A DNA stretch of 42,686 nucleotides, from positions 1 through 42,686 of the IMG/VR virus record IMGVR_UViG_3300009702_000043; one strand, 5' to 3'. The notes under the pieces were generated by a model. It saw only the letters and a list, made by a program, of their open reading frames with translations, did no database searches and was not told the DNA's origin. Of the stretch, positions 31,900 through 41,800 are shown piece after piece. This stretch comes from a virus. How positions within the stretch are numbered: the stretch's first letter is position 1; the number at the start of each line of letters is the position of its first letter. The position numbers were made by a program, and so were the translations under genes.

Positions 31900-32370
31900 A
31901 TGGAAATTGAATTGGAAGGAATTGGGATTTTTCAGGTAAAGCGGATGGTACTGGCACAGATCGACCCAGCAACGGGAGCAAAAGCTCCGAAGGAAACTAC
32001 GAAGAAACGCGGGCGGACAAAGGGTAGCTCCAAAAAGAAGAAAGAGGAAGCGCCCCCAGCCGAGAGATTTGACGGAGTCAAAACCCCCGAAGAGACCCAC
32101 GAAGTTCCTGCTCCGAAGAAGGAAGAGGCCCCAAAGAAGGAAGAGGCTCCGAAGAAAGAAGAGGACAAGCCCGAGGTCAAAGAGAAACCGCTGGATGTTG
32201 ACCTCCGGGATACCATCATGGCTGTGGTTGCGAACCTGGGGTATGATGAAGCGAAGCGGGCCTTGGAGAAGTACGGCGCAACCAAGCTGTCTGAGGTTGC
32301 TGAGGATGACAAAAAGCTCCTGTTGGCTGATGCAAAAAGCCTGCTGGAGAACGCTGAGGGGATTCTCTAA
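31900..32370 (+). CDS. Charged-linker protein upstream of nuclease
   Basis: A 156-aa protein with a short N-terminal strand region and a long, very charged disordered linker (residues ~25-95; tandem APKKEE units). A C-terminal helical domain (RDTIMAVVANLGYDEAKRAL, LEKYGATKLSEVAEDDKKLL) resembles a small module common in phage proteins. No catalytic motif is visible. The stop overlaps the next start. It may be a recruiting protein for the replication or recombination genes that follow. The leader matches that of the gene at 24183. Confidence 0.62.
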   Translation: MEIELEGIGIFQVKRMVLAQIDPATGAKAPKETTKKRGRTKGSSKKKKEEAPPAERFDGVKTPEETHEVPAPKKEEAPKKEEAPKKEEDKPEVKEKPLDVDLRDTIMAVVANLGYDEAKRALEKYGATKLSEVAEDDKKLLLADAKSLLENAEGIL

Positions 32371-33454
32371 TGCAACCGAAACACAGTCCATTCTCACCAA
32401 GCGGGGCTCACCAGTGGATTAACTGTCCGGCCTCTATTCGGCTGACCGCGGAGTTAAATCTCCCGGAGCCCCCGGCCTCCCTGGAAGCCATGGAAGGAAC
32501 GAACGCCCATTCTCAGGCGGCCTTCGCGTTAGAGAAACGGCTGGCTTCCATAGGAGACCCGGCCATTGATCTGTACCTGGACACTGTTTATGGAATGCTT
32601 GATAAGCTTCCAAATTCCGAGCTTTTTATTGAGAAGAAAGTGAGGATTCTTGTTGATTGCTGGGGGACTTTAGATGCTGCTGTTTATTCTTCCGATAAGA
32701 AAGAACTGCATATCTTTGATTATAAACATGGTAAGGGTATCTTCGTGGAAATCGAAAATAATCCCCAGTTGAAACTGTACTGGTATGGCATGGCGAAACA
32801 GTTGAATGTTGAGCATGGGTCAATGACCATCGTTCAACCGCGCCATTGGTCGAATGAACCCCCGGTAAGGCAGGAGTATCTTAAATTTGCTGAGGTTCGG
32901 CGCTGGATTATAGACGAAGTTGGTCCCGCCATGGAGTCTGTAAAGACAGCGGAAGCAACCCCTGGGGATTGGTGCCGTTGGTGCCCGGCCATGGTTGGCT
33001 GTCCGACCATAAAGGATATGCTATTCACTGGGGCAGCGACAGCCCGGGAAAAGACAGTGGAAGCTCTTTCGGCAACTGAAGCTGAAAAGATGTATCAGGG
33101 ATTGATCTTCCTGGAGCAATACAAGAAGTCACTTGAAGCTCTTATCGCGCAGAAATTGACCACTAAAAATGGGGACTTTACCGCCAGGTTCAAGTTTGTA
33201 AAAACAAGACGGCGGAGAGTGTGGGCTGACGAAGAGGGGGTAAAGCCGTTTATTGAACTGCTGGGCCTGGACCCGGAGAAGTTGTACCAGAAGAAATTGG
33301 TTAGCCCCCGCAAGCCACGAAGATTTTCAAGGATGCTGACTTAACTCCCTTTATCAAAATGGTCGGTGGGAATCCAAAGGTAGCCTTGCTAACGGAACCG
33401 GGAGAAGAGTATAACAGACCAAAACCAGAAGAAGATTTTACGATCATCCAATAA
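32370..33454 (+). CDS. DUF2800 RecB-like nuclease, interrupted by a -1 frameshift
   Basis: A protein of about 361 aa after correction. The N-terminus FSPSGAHQWINCPASI (written with the preceding residues as HSPFSPSG) is typical of DUF2800/PD-(D/E)XK exonucleases. The nuclease core motifs GTLDAAVY and LHIFDYKHGKG follow, and CRWCPAMVGCP marks a probable iron-sulphur or zinc cluster. The uncorrected frame ends at 33344 (PRKPRRFSRM). The -1 frame continues ATKIFKDADLTPFIKMVGGN to TAA 33452-33454, the expected family C-terminus. One extra C in the CCCCC run at 33305-33309 repairs it. The role is probably recombination or end processing, with the SSB encoded next. Confidence 0.78.
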
Positions 33455-33474
33455 AAAGACAGGAGGATTTAACC

Positions 33475-34086
33475 ATGGCAAAAAGAGAAAGAGTAGTTAC
33501 ACCAATGTTCAGGCTATCATTTCCGTATGTGTTCAAGCCTTACAAGAACCGACCAGAAGATGAGCCGTCGTATTCCATTACCATGCTGTTCCCAAAGGAA
33601 ACTGATATGAAGCCACTATCAGCCTTGGCCAAAAACGCGGTCACAGCAAAGTGGGCTAAGGATGTTCCAAAGAATCTTCGGAGCCCATTCCGAGATGGGG
33701 ATGAGAAGGCCCTGGATTACCCCGAGATGGAAGGCATGACGGTTGTGTCGGCCAAAAGCAAGATGCCTCCGGGAATCGTGGATGCTTCACTCCAGAAGAT
33801 TATCAACCCAGATGAACTGTACCCTGGGTGCTGGTGCCGGGCGAGCATTACCGCCTATGCTTACGGCGGCAAAGGAACCCCGTACCGTCCGGGCGTAGCA
33901 TTCGGCCTGGTCAACATTCAGAAAGTCAAAGAGGATGATCCCCTTTGGGTTCGCATTGACCCCTCTGAAGAGTTCGAGGCCCTGGAAGCCCCGGCCAAAG
34001 GGAATGATGCTTCTGATCTTTTCGCCGGCTTTGGTGGACCTGTGTCCGGTAATGACGACAAAACCGACGACGATATTCCTTTTTAA
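33475..34086 (+). CDS. DUF2815 single-stranded DNA-binding protein
   Basis: A 203-aa protein of the DUF2815/gp2.5-like group: FRLSFPYVFKPYKN, YSITMLFPKET, KNLRSPFRDGDEK and YPGCWCRASITAYAYGGKG are family-type OB-fold segments. A disordered acidic tail follows and ends in DDDIPF, the same terminal hexapeptide as bacterial SSB, which is the docking peptide for host SSB partners. The gene is preceded by AGGAGG (ATG 33475) and follows the recombination nuclease; polymerase is downstream. It would coat ssDNA and recruit phage or host enzymes. Confidence 0.8.
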   Translation: MAKRERVVTPMFRLSFPYVFKPYKNRPEDEPSYSITMLFPKETDMKPLSALAKNAVTAKWAKDVPKNLRSPFRDGDEKALDYPEMEGMTVVSAKSKMPPGIVDASLQKIINPDELYPGCWCRASITAYAYGGKGTPYRPGVAFGLVNIQKVKEDDPLWVRIDPSEEFEALEAPAKGNDASDLFAGFGGPVSGNDDKTDDDIPF

Positions 34087-34106
34087 TCAGAGTTCATTAG
34101 CTGCTA

Positions 34107-34150
34107 AGAGGGTTATACGTTCAATAGCTTTAATGTGCGTATAACCCTTT
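34107..34150 (+). promoter_or_regulatory. Large hairpin directly before a ribosome site
   Basis: AGGGTTATACG (34109-34119) pairs with CGTATAACCCT (34138-34148) over 11 bp, extendable to 13 with one G-U pair, around an 18-nt loop. The AAAGG ribosome site of the gene at 34164 follows at once (34151-34155). It may be a terminator remnant, an RNA-processing site or a translational control element. Confidence 0.6.
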
Positions 34151-34163
34151 AAAGGAAAACAAA

Positions 34164-34352
34164 ATGAAATTAGAAAAAGCAGATTGTTATATTGGTTCTC
34201 TTTTTCCTGGAATGATGGTAGTTTTTGTACCTTCGGGGTATAAAGGGGTATGGGTAAAAGTTACCGCGGATGATGCGTATAATGTAGCAGTTAAATATGC
34301 TTCGGACCAAGAATGTAAAATGTTAATGGAGGAAATAAAAAATGCCAAATGA
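34164..34352 (+). CDS. Small protein of unknown function
   Basis: A 62-aa protein (MKLEKADCYIGSLFPGMMVV, SGYKGVWVKVTADDAYNVAV, then a short charged helix). It has a beta-rich, SH3-like or dodecin-like look but no assigned family. ATG 34164 has AAAGG upstream, immediately after the large hairpin. It overlaps the MazG-like start by 11 bases. Confidence 0.58.
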   Translation: MKLEKADCYIGSLFPGMMVVFVPSGYKGVWVKVTADDAYNVAVKYASDQECKMLMEEIKNAK

Positions 34353-34620
34353 ATATTTTGATAATGGTCTTGAGGACGATTGGATTGTGGAACAAGTTCA
34401 AGATGAGAATGCCCGGCAAATTGCCAAATGGGGGTATCAAACTCGCACTGCATTTGAGTGGCTAACATACACCACGGAAGAACTTGGGGAGTTGGCACAA
34501 GCAATCTCTGAGTATGAATACAGAGAAGGATCAGCGGATGATGTTATTAGAGAAGCTATTCACACGGCAACATTGGCTCTTAAAATCGCAGCTATGTATG
34601 AAGACCAGGAGCAGCCATGA
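34342..34620 (+). CDS. MazG-like nucleotide pyrophosphohydrolase
   Basis: A 92-aa all-alpha protein. The core TYTTEELGELAQAISEYEY matches the ExxE metal motif of MazG/dUTPase-like pyrophosphohydrolases, and the second half (DDVIREAIHTATLALKIAAM) supplies the second acidic pair. Short phage versions usually cleave non-canonical or excess NTPs. GGAGG precedes ATG 34342, and its stop overlaps the polymerase start (ATGA), giving coupled expression with replication genes. Confidence 0.72.
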   Translation: MPNEYFDNGLEDDWIVEQVQDENARQIAKWGYQTRTAFEWLTYTTEELGELAQAISEYEYREGSADDVIREAIHTATLALKIAAMYEDQEQP

Positions 34621-36665
34621 AAAAAGTCGTGATCGACTTTGAGACCAGAAGTGCGTGTGATATCCGCAAACATGGCCATTGGGCTTATGCACAACATCCA
34701 ACCACTGAAGTTGTGTGTTGTTCGTACGCCTTATCATCCTCTGAGTTCCGGGTCACCCATATTTGGATTGCCCCCAAATTTAGGAACGAGGATACCGCAG
34801 ATTATCTGAAACGACAGGGATTTAAGTATGACAAGGGAGAGATCCCCTTGTTCTGTAAAAACATTGAGAAGTACCACTTTGTAGCACACAACGCTGGATT
34901 CGAGTATGCGATGTGGAAGTACTCTTGCCCAACATGGCCTGAAGTTCCACCGATAGAACGCTGGTCGGATACTGCTGCCAGGGGCGCATTCCTGGGCCTC
35001 CCTCGAGACCTGGACCGCATGAGCCGGGTCCTTCGGTTGACTACCCAGAAAGATCTTGAGGGTGCCAGGTTAATGTTGAAGTTGACAAAACCCCGGAAAG
35101 CCAGGAAAGCGGAGAAGGCTAGCTATGAAGACTGGGAAGAAAGATTGTTTTGGTATGAGGATGCCAAAGAATATAACCGCTGGTTTCTATACTGCTGCAC
35201 CGACGTAGAGACTGAAAGGCTCCTTGATCAATTCTTGCCGGAACTCCCCGAAGATGAATTGGAGATGTGGCAAGTTGACCAAAAAATTAACGAGCGGGGG
35301 ATTCGCATTGATCGGGAGATGGTTCAAAAGATCGTGGGATTTATCGAGGAATATAAAATCCTTCTGAACAAGAAATTCAGCGAATTGACTAACCATGAAA
35401 TTGAAACGGCAAGTCAAACCCAGAAACTCCTGGAGTGGATTAACAAACAGGGGGTGCAGTTGGATTTCCTTACCGCGGAGTCAATTCGCACAACCCTGGA
35501 AGGACATGCAATCCCTGGTAAAGTTCGGCAGGTCTTACAAATCCGCCGGGAGATTGCCCGGACTTCGACTTCAAAATATGAAGCCATGCTCAATTACACT
35601 TCTTCCAAGGATGATCGCGCCCGGGGAATCCTCATGTATTACGGCGCTCCGGCGACAGGCCGATGGGCAGGCCGAGGAATCCAACCACAAAACCTTCCGC
35701 GAAAAAGCCCGGGGGCAGTGGACCTGGTAGCCGCGTTTCTCAAGAACTGTAAGACGGTAACAGAACTTCAGATTCTCGTTGGAAACCCCCTCAAGTTCTT
35801 TTCATATTGTGTCAGGATGATGTTGATTCCGACCGAGGGGAAGAAGTTTGCGAATGCTGATTACTCTTCTATAGAGGCCCGTCTCGTCGCCTGGTATGCA
35901 AACCAGAAGGAAGTTTTAAACGCTTGGAAAGATGGGAAGGATATCTATAAGATCGCAGCGTCGCAGATATATGGGAAGTCCTATGAGGACATAACCAAGG
36001 ATGAGAGATTTGTCGGGAAAGTGGCGGTATTAGCCCTGGGGTACCAAGGCGCCCAGAATGCTTTTGCATCCATGGCCAAGGGGTATGGCGTCGAGATATC
36101 GGAGAAGTTTGCAAAATACACAGTTCGCAAATGGCGAGAGAAAAATCAGGAAGTAGTAAGATGCTGGAAGAGCGTGGAAACAGCTGCAAAGAAAGCTGTT
36201 CTTTCTCAAGATAAAACTCAGTACCCAGCCCTGAGTGGCCGAGTATTTTTTCAAAAGCGGAAAGTACCTGTCTCCCGTAGGGATATCACTTGGCTGATGT
36301 GTGGTCTCCCTTCAGGCCGAGTCCTGTACTACTTCGAGCCTGAACTGAACGAGGATACCCAGGTGACTTATATGGGAATTAACTCATACACGAAGAAGTG
36401 GGAACGGTTGGAGACCTATGGAGGAAAATTATTTGAGAACATAGTGCAGGCAACCGCCAGGGATATATTGGCCTATGCAATCAAGAATCTTGAAAGGGTC
36501 GGCTATCCAGTGGTTACTCATATCCATGATGAAGTGATCTGCGAGGTTTATCCGGATACTAATTTTCAGACCTTCATGGATTGCTTCACCACATGCCCGC
36601 CATTCATGAAAAATTTTCCATTGTCCGGAGAAGGGAAACTGCAAAATCGCTATGAAAAAAGTTAA
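34617..36665 (+). CDS. DNA polymerase, family A with 3'-5' exonuclease
   Basis: A 682-aa replicative polymerase. The N-terminal DEDD exonuclease has VVIDFETRS (D7, E9), FVAHNAGFEYAMW and YCCTDVETERLL. The polymerase domain has the GRWAGRGIQPQNLPR segment, motif A NADYSSIEARLVAW (D415), motif B GKVAVLALGYQGAQ, and motif C HIHDEVI (H637, D638). All catalytic residues are present. The start ATG 34617 overlaps the MazG-like stop. It works with the prim-pol/helicase and DUF2815 SSB. Confidence 0.93.
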   Translation: MKKVVIDFETRSACDIRKHGHWAYAQHPTTEVVCCSYALSSSEFRVTHIWIAPKFRNEDTADYLKRQGFKYDKGEIPLFCKNIEKYHFVAHNAGFEYAMWKYSCPTWPEVPPIERWSDTAARGAFLGLPRDLDRMSRVLRLTTQKDLEGARLMLKLTKPRKARKAEKASYEDWEERLFWYEDAKEYNRWFLYCCTDVETERLLDQFLPELPEDELEMWQVDQKINERGIRIDREMVQKIVGFIEEYKILLNKKFSELTNHEIETASQTQKLLEWINKQGVQLDFLTAESIRTTLEGHAIPGKVRQVLQIRREIARTSTSKYEAMLNYTSSKDDRARGILMYYGAPATGRWAGRGIQPQNLPRKSPGAVDLVAAFLKNCKTVTELQILVGNPLKFFSYCVRMMLIPTEGKKFANADYSSIEARLVAWYANQKEVLNAWKDGKDIYKIAASQIYGKSYEDITKDERFVGKVAVLALGYQGAQNAFASMAKGYGVEISEKFAKYTVRKWREKNQEVVRCWKSVETAAKKAVLSQDKTQYPALSGRVFFQKRKVPVSRRDITWLMCGLPSGRVLYYFEPELNEDTQVTYMGINSYTKKWERLETYGGKLFENIVQATARDILAYAIKNLERVGYPVVTHIHDEVICEVYPDTNFQTFMDCFTTCPPFMKNFPLSGEGKLQNRYEKS

Positions 36666-37131
36666 GCGAAAATTGACTGAGGATGATCTGCTTTGGGTGA
36701 AGGCGACTGTTATCAAGATAATGAAAAGCCGCCGGTGGCCATGGACCGACTTCGACGATGTACTCCAGGAAGCGTACACAGCCTTAGTGGAAGCCTCCCA
36801 TGTGTACGACAAAGAGCGGGGGATTCCCTTCCGGGCATTCGCTTATTCTTGTGTCAAGCACCGACTGAACAACCACATCAAACGGATTCGACGCTGGGGT
36901 AAAATTCAGTGCCGGGAATTGAATGAGGATACAGACCATATCAATGACCGTGAAGAATTACAAATTGAATTGAGGGATTTGATCACGAAGAAATTGGATA
37001 TTCTTTCTGAGAGTCAGCGGAAACGATTGCTTGATTTGACCCTGGAGCCAGGTCCCCGGCCTATGCGCCGGAAGGATGCCCGGTTCCTCTTGTACGTGAG
37101 GAACCGGGTCCGGGAAAAGTTTAAAGAATAG
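36652..37131 (+). CDS. Sigma-70-like transcription factor
   Basis: A 159-aa protein with a recognisable sigma region 2: DFDDVLQEAYTALVEASHVYD, then RGIPFRAFAYSCVKHRLNNH and a basic region. This corresponds to the core-binding (2.2) and -10-recognition parts. The C-terminal ~50 residues (LDILSESQRKRLLDLTLEPG, DARFLLYVRNRVREK) could be a degenerate region 4. It starts inside the polymerase 3' end and closes the rightward arm, ending two bases from the oppositely oriented fibre gene. It likely redirects host RNA polymerase to later phage promoters; this is inference. Confidence 0.75.
   Translation: MKKVKRKLTEDDLLWVKATVIKIMKSRRWPWTDFDDVLQEAYTALVEASHVYDKERGIPFRAFAYSCVKHRLNNHIKRIRRWGKIQCRELNEDTDHINDREELQIELRDLITKKLDILSESQRKRLLDLTLEPGPRPMRRKDARFLLYVRNRVREKFKE
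37079..37108. other. 11-bp perfect hairpin at the convergent gene junction
   Basis: CCCGGTTCCTC (37079-37089) pairs with GAGGAACCGGG (37098-37108) around an 8-nt loop, inside the last codons of the sigma-like gene and about 25 bases from the convergent stop codons. There is no U-tract on either strand. It may slow or end transcription from both arms. Confidence 0.6.
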
Positions 37132-37132
37132 A

Positions 37133-38845
37133 CTACATTCCATCGGGAAAGTACCAGCCAGCGGTATATATGATAGCACTGTGCAAACCCGTGAGGCTAT
37201 GAACTATTTGTATCCTTTGAGAATCATCGGCGATTACCGGTATGGTATTTGTAGACCTATTTGCGTTATTTGAATCAGTCGACCCGACATGATGCCCATC
37301 AGTACCAGTTTGTCCGTATGTTCTCCAGAAAAGCATTGCAGCAGAGGTGTCCCCAGCAGCATAAGAATAAAAAGTTGTTGATATTTTTCTGCACATGCCA
37401 GGGGCAGTCAGAGTAACTGTAACCCACGTAGTATCAATATCGGTAGCGGGTAAGTCCTCAATATCATCCGCGTAAGTAACAAGATCACCGTCTTGGAAAA
37501 ATTCTAGAATATTATCTGGAGTTGAATTGGCTCGGACAGCAAATATACACCTGTCATCGCCATTCATCCATTGGCGATAAGTATTATTCCAAGTGGGCGC
37601 AGTTGTTGACCAGATAAGCTCAGAGGCTGTAACTGGAATGCCGGATGCAATAGCAGAATAGTCAAGATAGAGATAATACCATGTATCTGCGATCGGGCTT
37701 CCAATGGCATTTGAAGTTAATTGATTGCTCCAATAACAATATTTGTCCTTACACATATATGCCCCGGCACCAACAAGGACGGTATACGCCGCTGTTCCAC
37801 CGTTATAAGTAAACTGTGGCCTTTCAAGATAGCCTCTGGCTAATTGACCTCGATATGTTTCAATATCTTTGTTCGCCGCATTGATCGTGGTTCTCGCCGC
37901 GACTGCATCGGCATCATCCAGAAGAGTTTTGATAAAAGTCGAAACTCCGAGAGTAGTCAAAGCAGCCGAGGCATCTGCATCATCCAGAATTGTTTTTGCA
38001 AAACTGGAGATAATGAGCCCGGAAGTGCTGTCAGTCACACCGGCTGCAAACCATTCAGAAAAAATTTGATCAACCAGAGGGGTACCACTAACTGTCCCGC
38101 TCCCGCTGAGAATTTCGTATTTGCCAGCAATGATCGAGCAGTTAAGAGTAAGATTATTTGAGGTTGCTAACAAAACAGAAGCACCTTCCAGCCATACCAA
38201 TAAGATGTTACTTGGAATTGTAAGTGCTCCGGCATTTATTGTTGGCGTGGTATCAATAAGAACGGTTGCATGGCCTGAGCCTATATCAGAAACCATCTGA
38301 TTTAAACTGTTGCCATGATTCTGAATCGAATCCCACGCCGGGTCAATAACCGCGGTTGCAGCGTAAGTGGCCATTTTTGCGCCCGTGGCGTCAAAACCGA
38401 TAGCTCTCCCAGCGGCGGGAACCACCTGGGTATCAATGGTCCCACTGTAGCCTTCATCAACTTTAATTGACCGGTCAAGTGCATCACTCTCATCCTGGTC
38501 AATACGCCTGGATTTGTCAACCATGGACTCCAGGGGGTCGAGGAAATAGGCTCCCACATTGGAAAGATCGGTACTTTGGTCCAGGGATTCTACTCGCATG
38601 ATGAGGATTTTGAGTCCAGTAGCAAGTGCGGACCCGCTTATCGGATAAGTTACATCACCCCCATTATTGCCTGGATTTAAGCTGACAGTATAGTCTGTGT
38701 CCTTTGTTTGTAGGGTTTTGACCCCAGAATCAATAATATATACCTCCAGCCCGTCATCATCTTCGACCTGGAAATCAAAAGAGAAAACGGTAGTTGAGCC
38801 ATTTCCATCATAAATTACCCGTGGAGATTTTTCCGCAACAGTCAT
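37133..38845 (-). CDS. Tail fibre/spike protein
   Basis: A 570-aa protein. The N-terminus (RVIYDGNGSTTVFSFDFQVE, YFLDPLESMVDKSRRIDQDE) resembles the T7 gp17-type tail-binding domain. Residues ~150-260 (LTIPSNILLVWLEGA, QIFSEWFAAG) look like the start of a pectate-lyase-like beta-helix spike. Two related copies of a T(I/L)LDDADA ... TT element follow near residues 280-320. The C-terminal region is Gly/Ser/Tyr-rich and probably binds the receptor. It is the last gene of the leftward arm and starts with a one-base overlap with the giant gene. Confidence 0.82.
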   Translation of the reverse strand: MTVAEKSPRVIYDGNGSTTVFSFDFQVEDDDGLEVYIIDSGVKTLQTKDTDYTVSLNPGNNGGDVTYPISGSALATGLKILIMRVESLDQSTDLSNVGAYFLDPLESMVDKSRRIDQDESDALDRSIKVDEGYSGTIDTQVVPAAGRAIGFDATGAKMATYAATAVIDPAWDSIQNHGNSLNQMVSDIGSGHATVLIDTTPTINAGALTIPSNILLVWLEGASVLLATSNNLTLNCSIIAGKYEILSGSGTVSGTPLVDQIFSEWFAAGVTDSTSGLIISSFAKTILDDADASAALTTLGVSTFIKTLLDDADAVAARTTINAANKDIETYRGQLARGYLERPQFTYNGGTAAYTVLVGAGAYMCKDKYCYWSNQLTSNAIGSPIADTWYYLYLDYSAIASGIPVTASELIWSTTAPTWNNTYRQWMNGDDRCIFAVRANSTPDNILEFFQDGDLVTYADDIEDLPATDIDTTWVTVTLTAPGMCRKISTTFYSYAAGDTSAAMLFWRTYGQTGTDGHHVGSTDSNNANRSTNTIPVIADDSQRIQIVHSLTGLHSAIIYTAGWYFPDGM

Positions 38846-41800
38846 TATCTTTTACCCCCTGCTATGAAAGCACTTGCCTTTCCGGTTTGTTTATATCCCT
38901 TTTTACCTCTTTGATACTTTCTAACGATCTGCGAAATTGGAACCCTGGAAATGAAGGAAGCATATTCCAACATCGCCCAAAACGCATCCTTGGTTATTTT
39001 CTCAATTCCCTTGTATTTGCCAACATTCTTAACATCCTTCACCACTCGCTTGCCTGAAGAGATTAACTCATTCGCCGTTGAGAGGGCCGGAATGCTGGCT
39101 CCATAATTCCCAAACCAGGACCCGACTACCGGGATTACAACTCCGAGAAGCTGTGATGCTGTTTTTTCAATGATCTTTTTTGTGTCCTCTATACTACTTA
39201 TTGTCCCGCCCTGTAGAATATGAAACAAACTTACCATGCCAAGGGCAGGTAGAAGTTGATCAAACATCAGATGGTCGGCGTATTTGGTCGCCCCGATCTT
39301 TCCACTTCTCCAGGCTCTCCAGTAGGTTCGAGCTCTTTGCTGGTATTTTCCAAGGGTATATGTGGAAAACATCGAGAGGAATAATTTCCATCCGCCTTCA
39401 CGCTGCAATCGGACAAGATCAATGGTTTGCGCCGACGGCTGGGTTTCCCTCACAATCCGGTCCGCGTAATTTATTGAATCTTTTTCCGGGCGCCCCTCGT
39501 GTATTGCCTTTTCATACGCCGTTGTCCAGATGGGCAACACCGCGGCAATATCCATGGCGCGGATTGGAGCAAATCCAATCTTTACCACATCGTTCCAATT
39601 ATAGACTTTATTATCCCCAACAAACCATTTCTTAGCATCAGGGTCCAGTTTGGAGAACAAATCCCCAAATTCACGGTCAAAACTCCGGGTCATACGGTCT
39701 CGCATGTATGGAGACTTCTGAAGCATGAAATTATATCTACCTTTGAGTGCCAAAGGATTCAGATAGGTTTTAATGACTCCTGCTGTAAGCCTAGTCTTGC
39801 CAAGCTCCACCGCTGCATTCGGAAGGGAGAATACCTGTTTCAGCGCAACGGAAGGGTTGAACGCCAGGATATAGGCGGTTACCAGGTTCTTCAGCTTTAG
39901 CATCATTTGATCCCCGGGGCGATCTACTGTGACAAGTTCAGGTCGGGCGACGTAATGAAGCGCTGGTCGGAGATTCTCGTAGACCTCGGGACCCAGGTGC
40001 TTGATCACTGCATCCCGGAAGGCCGGTTCCCGGATAAGCATATCAACATCCCGGAGGGCCTCCGCGTGAGTTGCGTAATGAATCGCGTCTACAATGTGCC
40101 GAAGCTGAGGCTGAAGTGATAACGATAATGGGTAAACAGTCTTAGCCACACGGGGGTTATTGAATCGAGATTTAGCTGCTGGTGTCTGGAATATACTCTC
40201 AGTTCGTTCCCATACATCATCTTTGGCATAAAGTTCTGTAATTCTTGAAGTCTTTGCAGACCGGCGAGCCAATTCGCGATCGTAGGCCACTGGGGTGTAG
40301 CCCCCACGGTAAACACCAAATGCTGTTCTAAAAGGTTTTGGAGGGATTGAAGCAATTTCATATCCATTTTTTCTCCTGTTGACTTTGTTTACCAGTTTAA
40401 AAAGTTCGTCATTGGTGTCCCAAATCTTTTGAATCGCGTCCCATTCTTTCTTGTTCGGTAACTCCATAAGAAAATCAAAATGCTCAGGAGTCATATCCGG
40501 GAAACCGGTAAAGATCCTGCTCATATTGGATTCGTTGCCCCGGTTCAAGGCTAAGGCAAAGATCTGTTCGGGGGTCCAGAAATCTTGGCCATTGTTCCTG
40601 AAGACCTCGGGCACCGGCGCTTCTTTAAAAATCATTTTAGAGCCATACTTCTTCGCTAAACGTTTTTGGCCTTTCAAGAGGACGTTGAAAAAAGGAATGG
40701 ACTTCGGGTAAAATTCCTTCAGCAACTCCGCTTTTTGGTCGATCGCTTCCTCGAGTCTTTGGGTTGTGTATTTTTCTGTTAGAGAAAGCTCCCCTTTGGG
40801 ACCCAGGCTTTTGTATCCGCCCATGGCCTTCATCACAAAATTGAAGGAATCCAGATAAGAATACAGTTTTTGCGCGGTATCCTGGACTCGGCGGAGGAAC
40901 TTTCTCCGTTTCGAGATGGGAGTTTTTTCCTTCAGGGTGGCGGATTCGTCGGCCATTGCAGTCCCAACAGCCGTCACGTCCTCGCCCGTGGAAAGAGTCT
41001 TTTCTTTTTTCCCATGCTTGTTCAAATATCGTAGCAGGCCATACACATCCCGGAGTTGCCCCATTGTCAGATCACGATAATTGATCGGTTTCTGTAATAG
41101 AGAAGTATCAAAGAAGTAGGGGTCCCGGTCAACGGCTCCCTCCGCGGCGAGCAACTCATCAAGAGATTTAACTTCATCAACGGAGAGACTCGGGACTTTG
41201 TTCACATCGACCAGCCCGAAGTTCTTTGCAATCTCTACAATATGGTATTTCCAGGATAAATCCAAGGGTTCGGTTTTTCGGACCTTTGATATTTGTTTTG
41301 CCAGTCTGATCGTTTTCTCCAGGAACCGGCGGTTCTTGACCGCTTCCCCGGCCTGGGTATAAGCCAAGCGAAGTTGGTGATTGGCCTCAGCCGCCTTCCC
41401 GAGATTTCGCTTCAGGAGTGCTTCGCGCTGGCTCCGCTGGAGTTTCTTAAAAGTTCGCATAAAGAGATCATGGCGAATTGCCCGACGAACCGGCTCACCT
41501 TCAAGTGCTGATTTTGCAACGTCCTTGAAAATTCGACGGTTAATCACAGCTTCTTTTACACCACCCCGGAGGTACCGGTCGATACTTTCCATATATGCGT
41601 GGTACTCGGGGGAGTCCAGGATAAAATCCATGACCTTGAATTTCGCGTCATTTTCCGCTTTTTTCTGTTCCAGGTAATAATCGACCCGCTCTTTTTTGGT
41701 GCTCCCGGATTTCAGAATTTCGACTAGCTCTATCGGGGTTTTGTCAAAGGCCAAGGCCATATCCTGGACCGTGAACATGGAATGCTTGGCAATATACTTC

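Noticed and set aside
37133-38845. Diversity-generating retroelement target, suggested by the BPP-1-like structural module
   Set aside because: No reverse transcriptase gene and no template repeat were found in the window.
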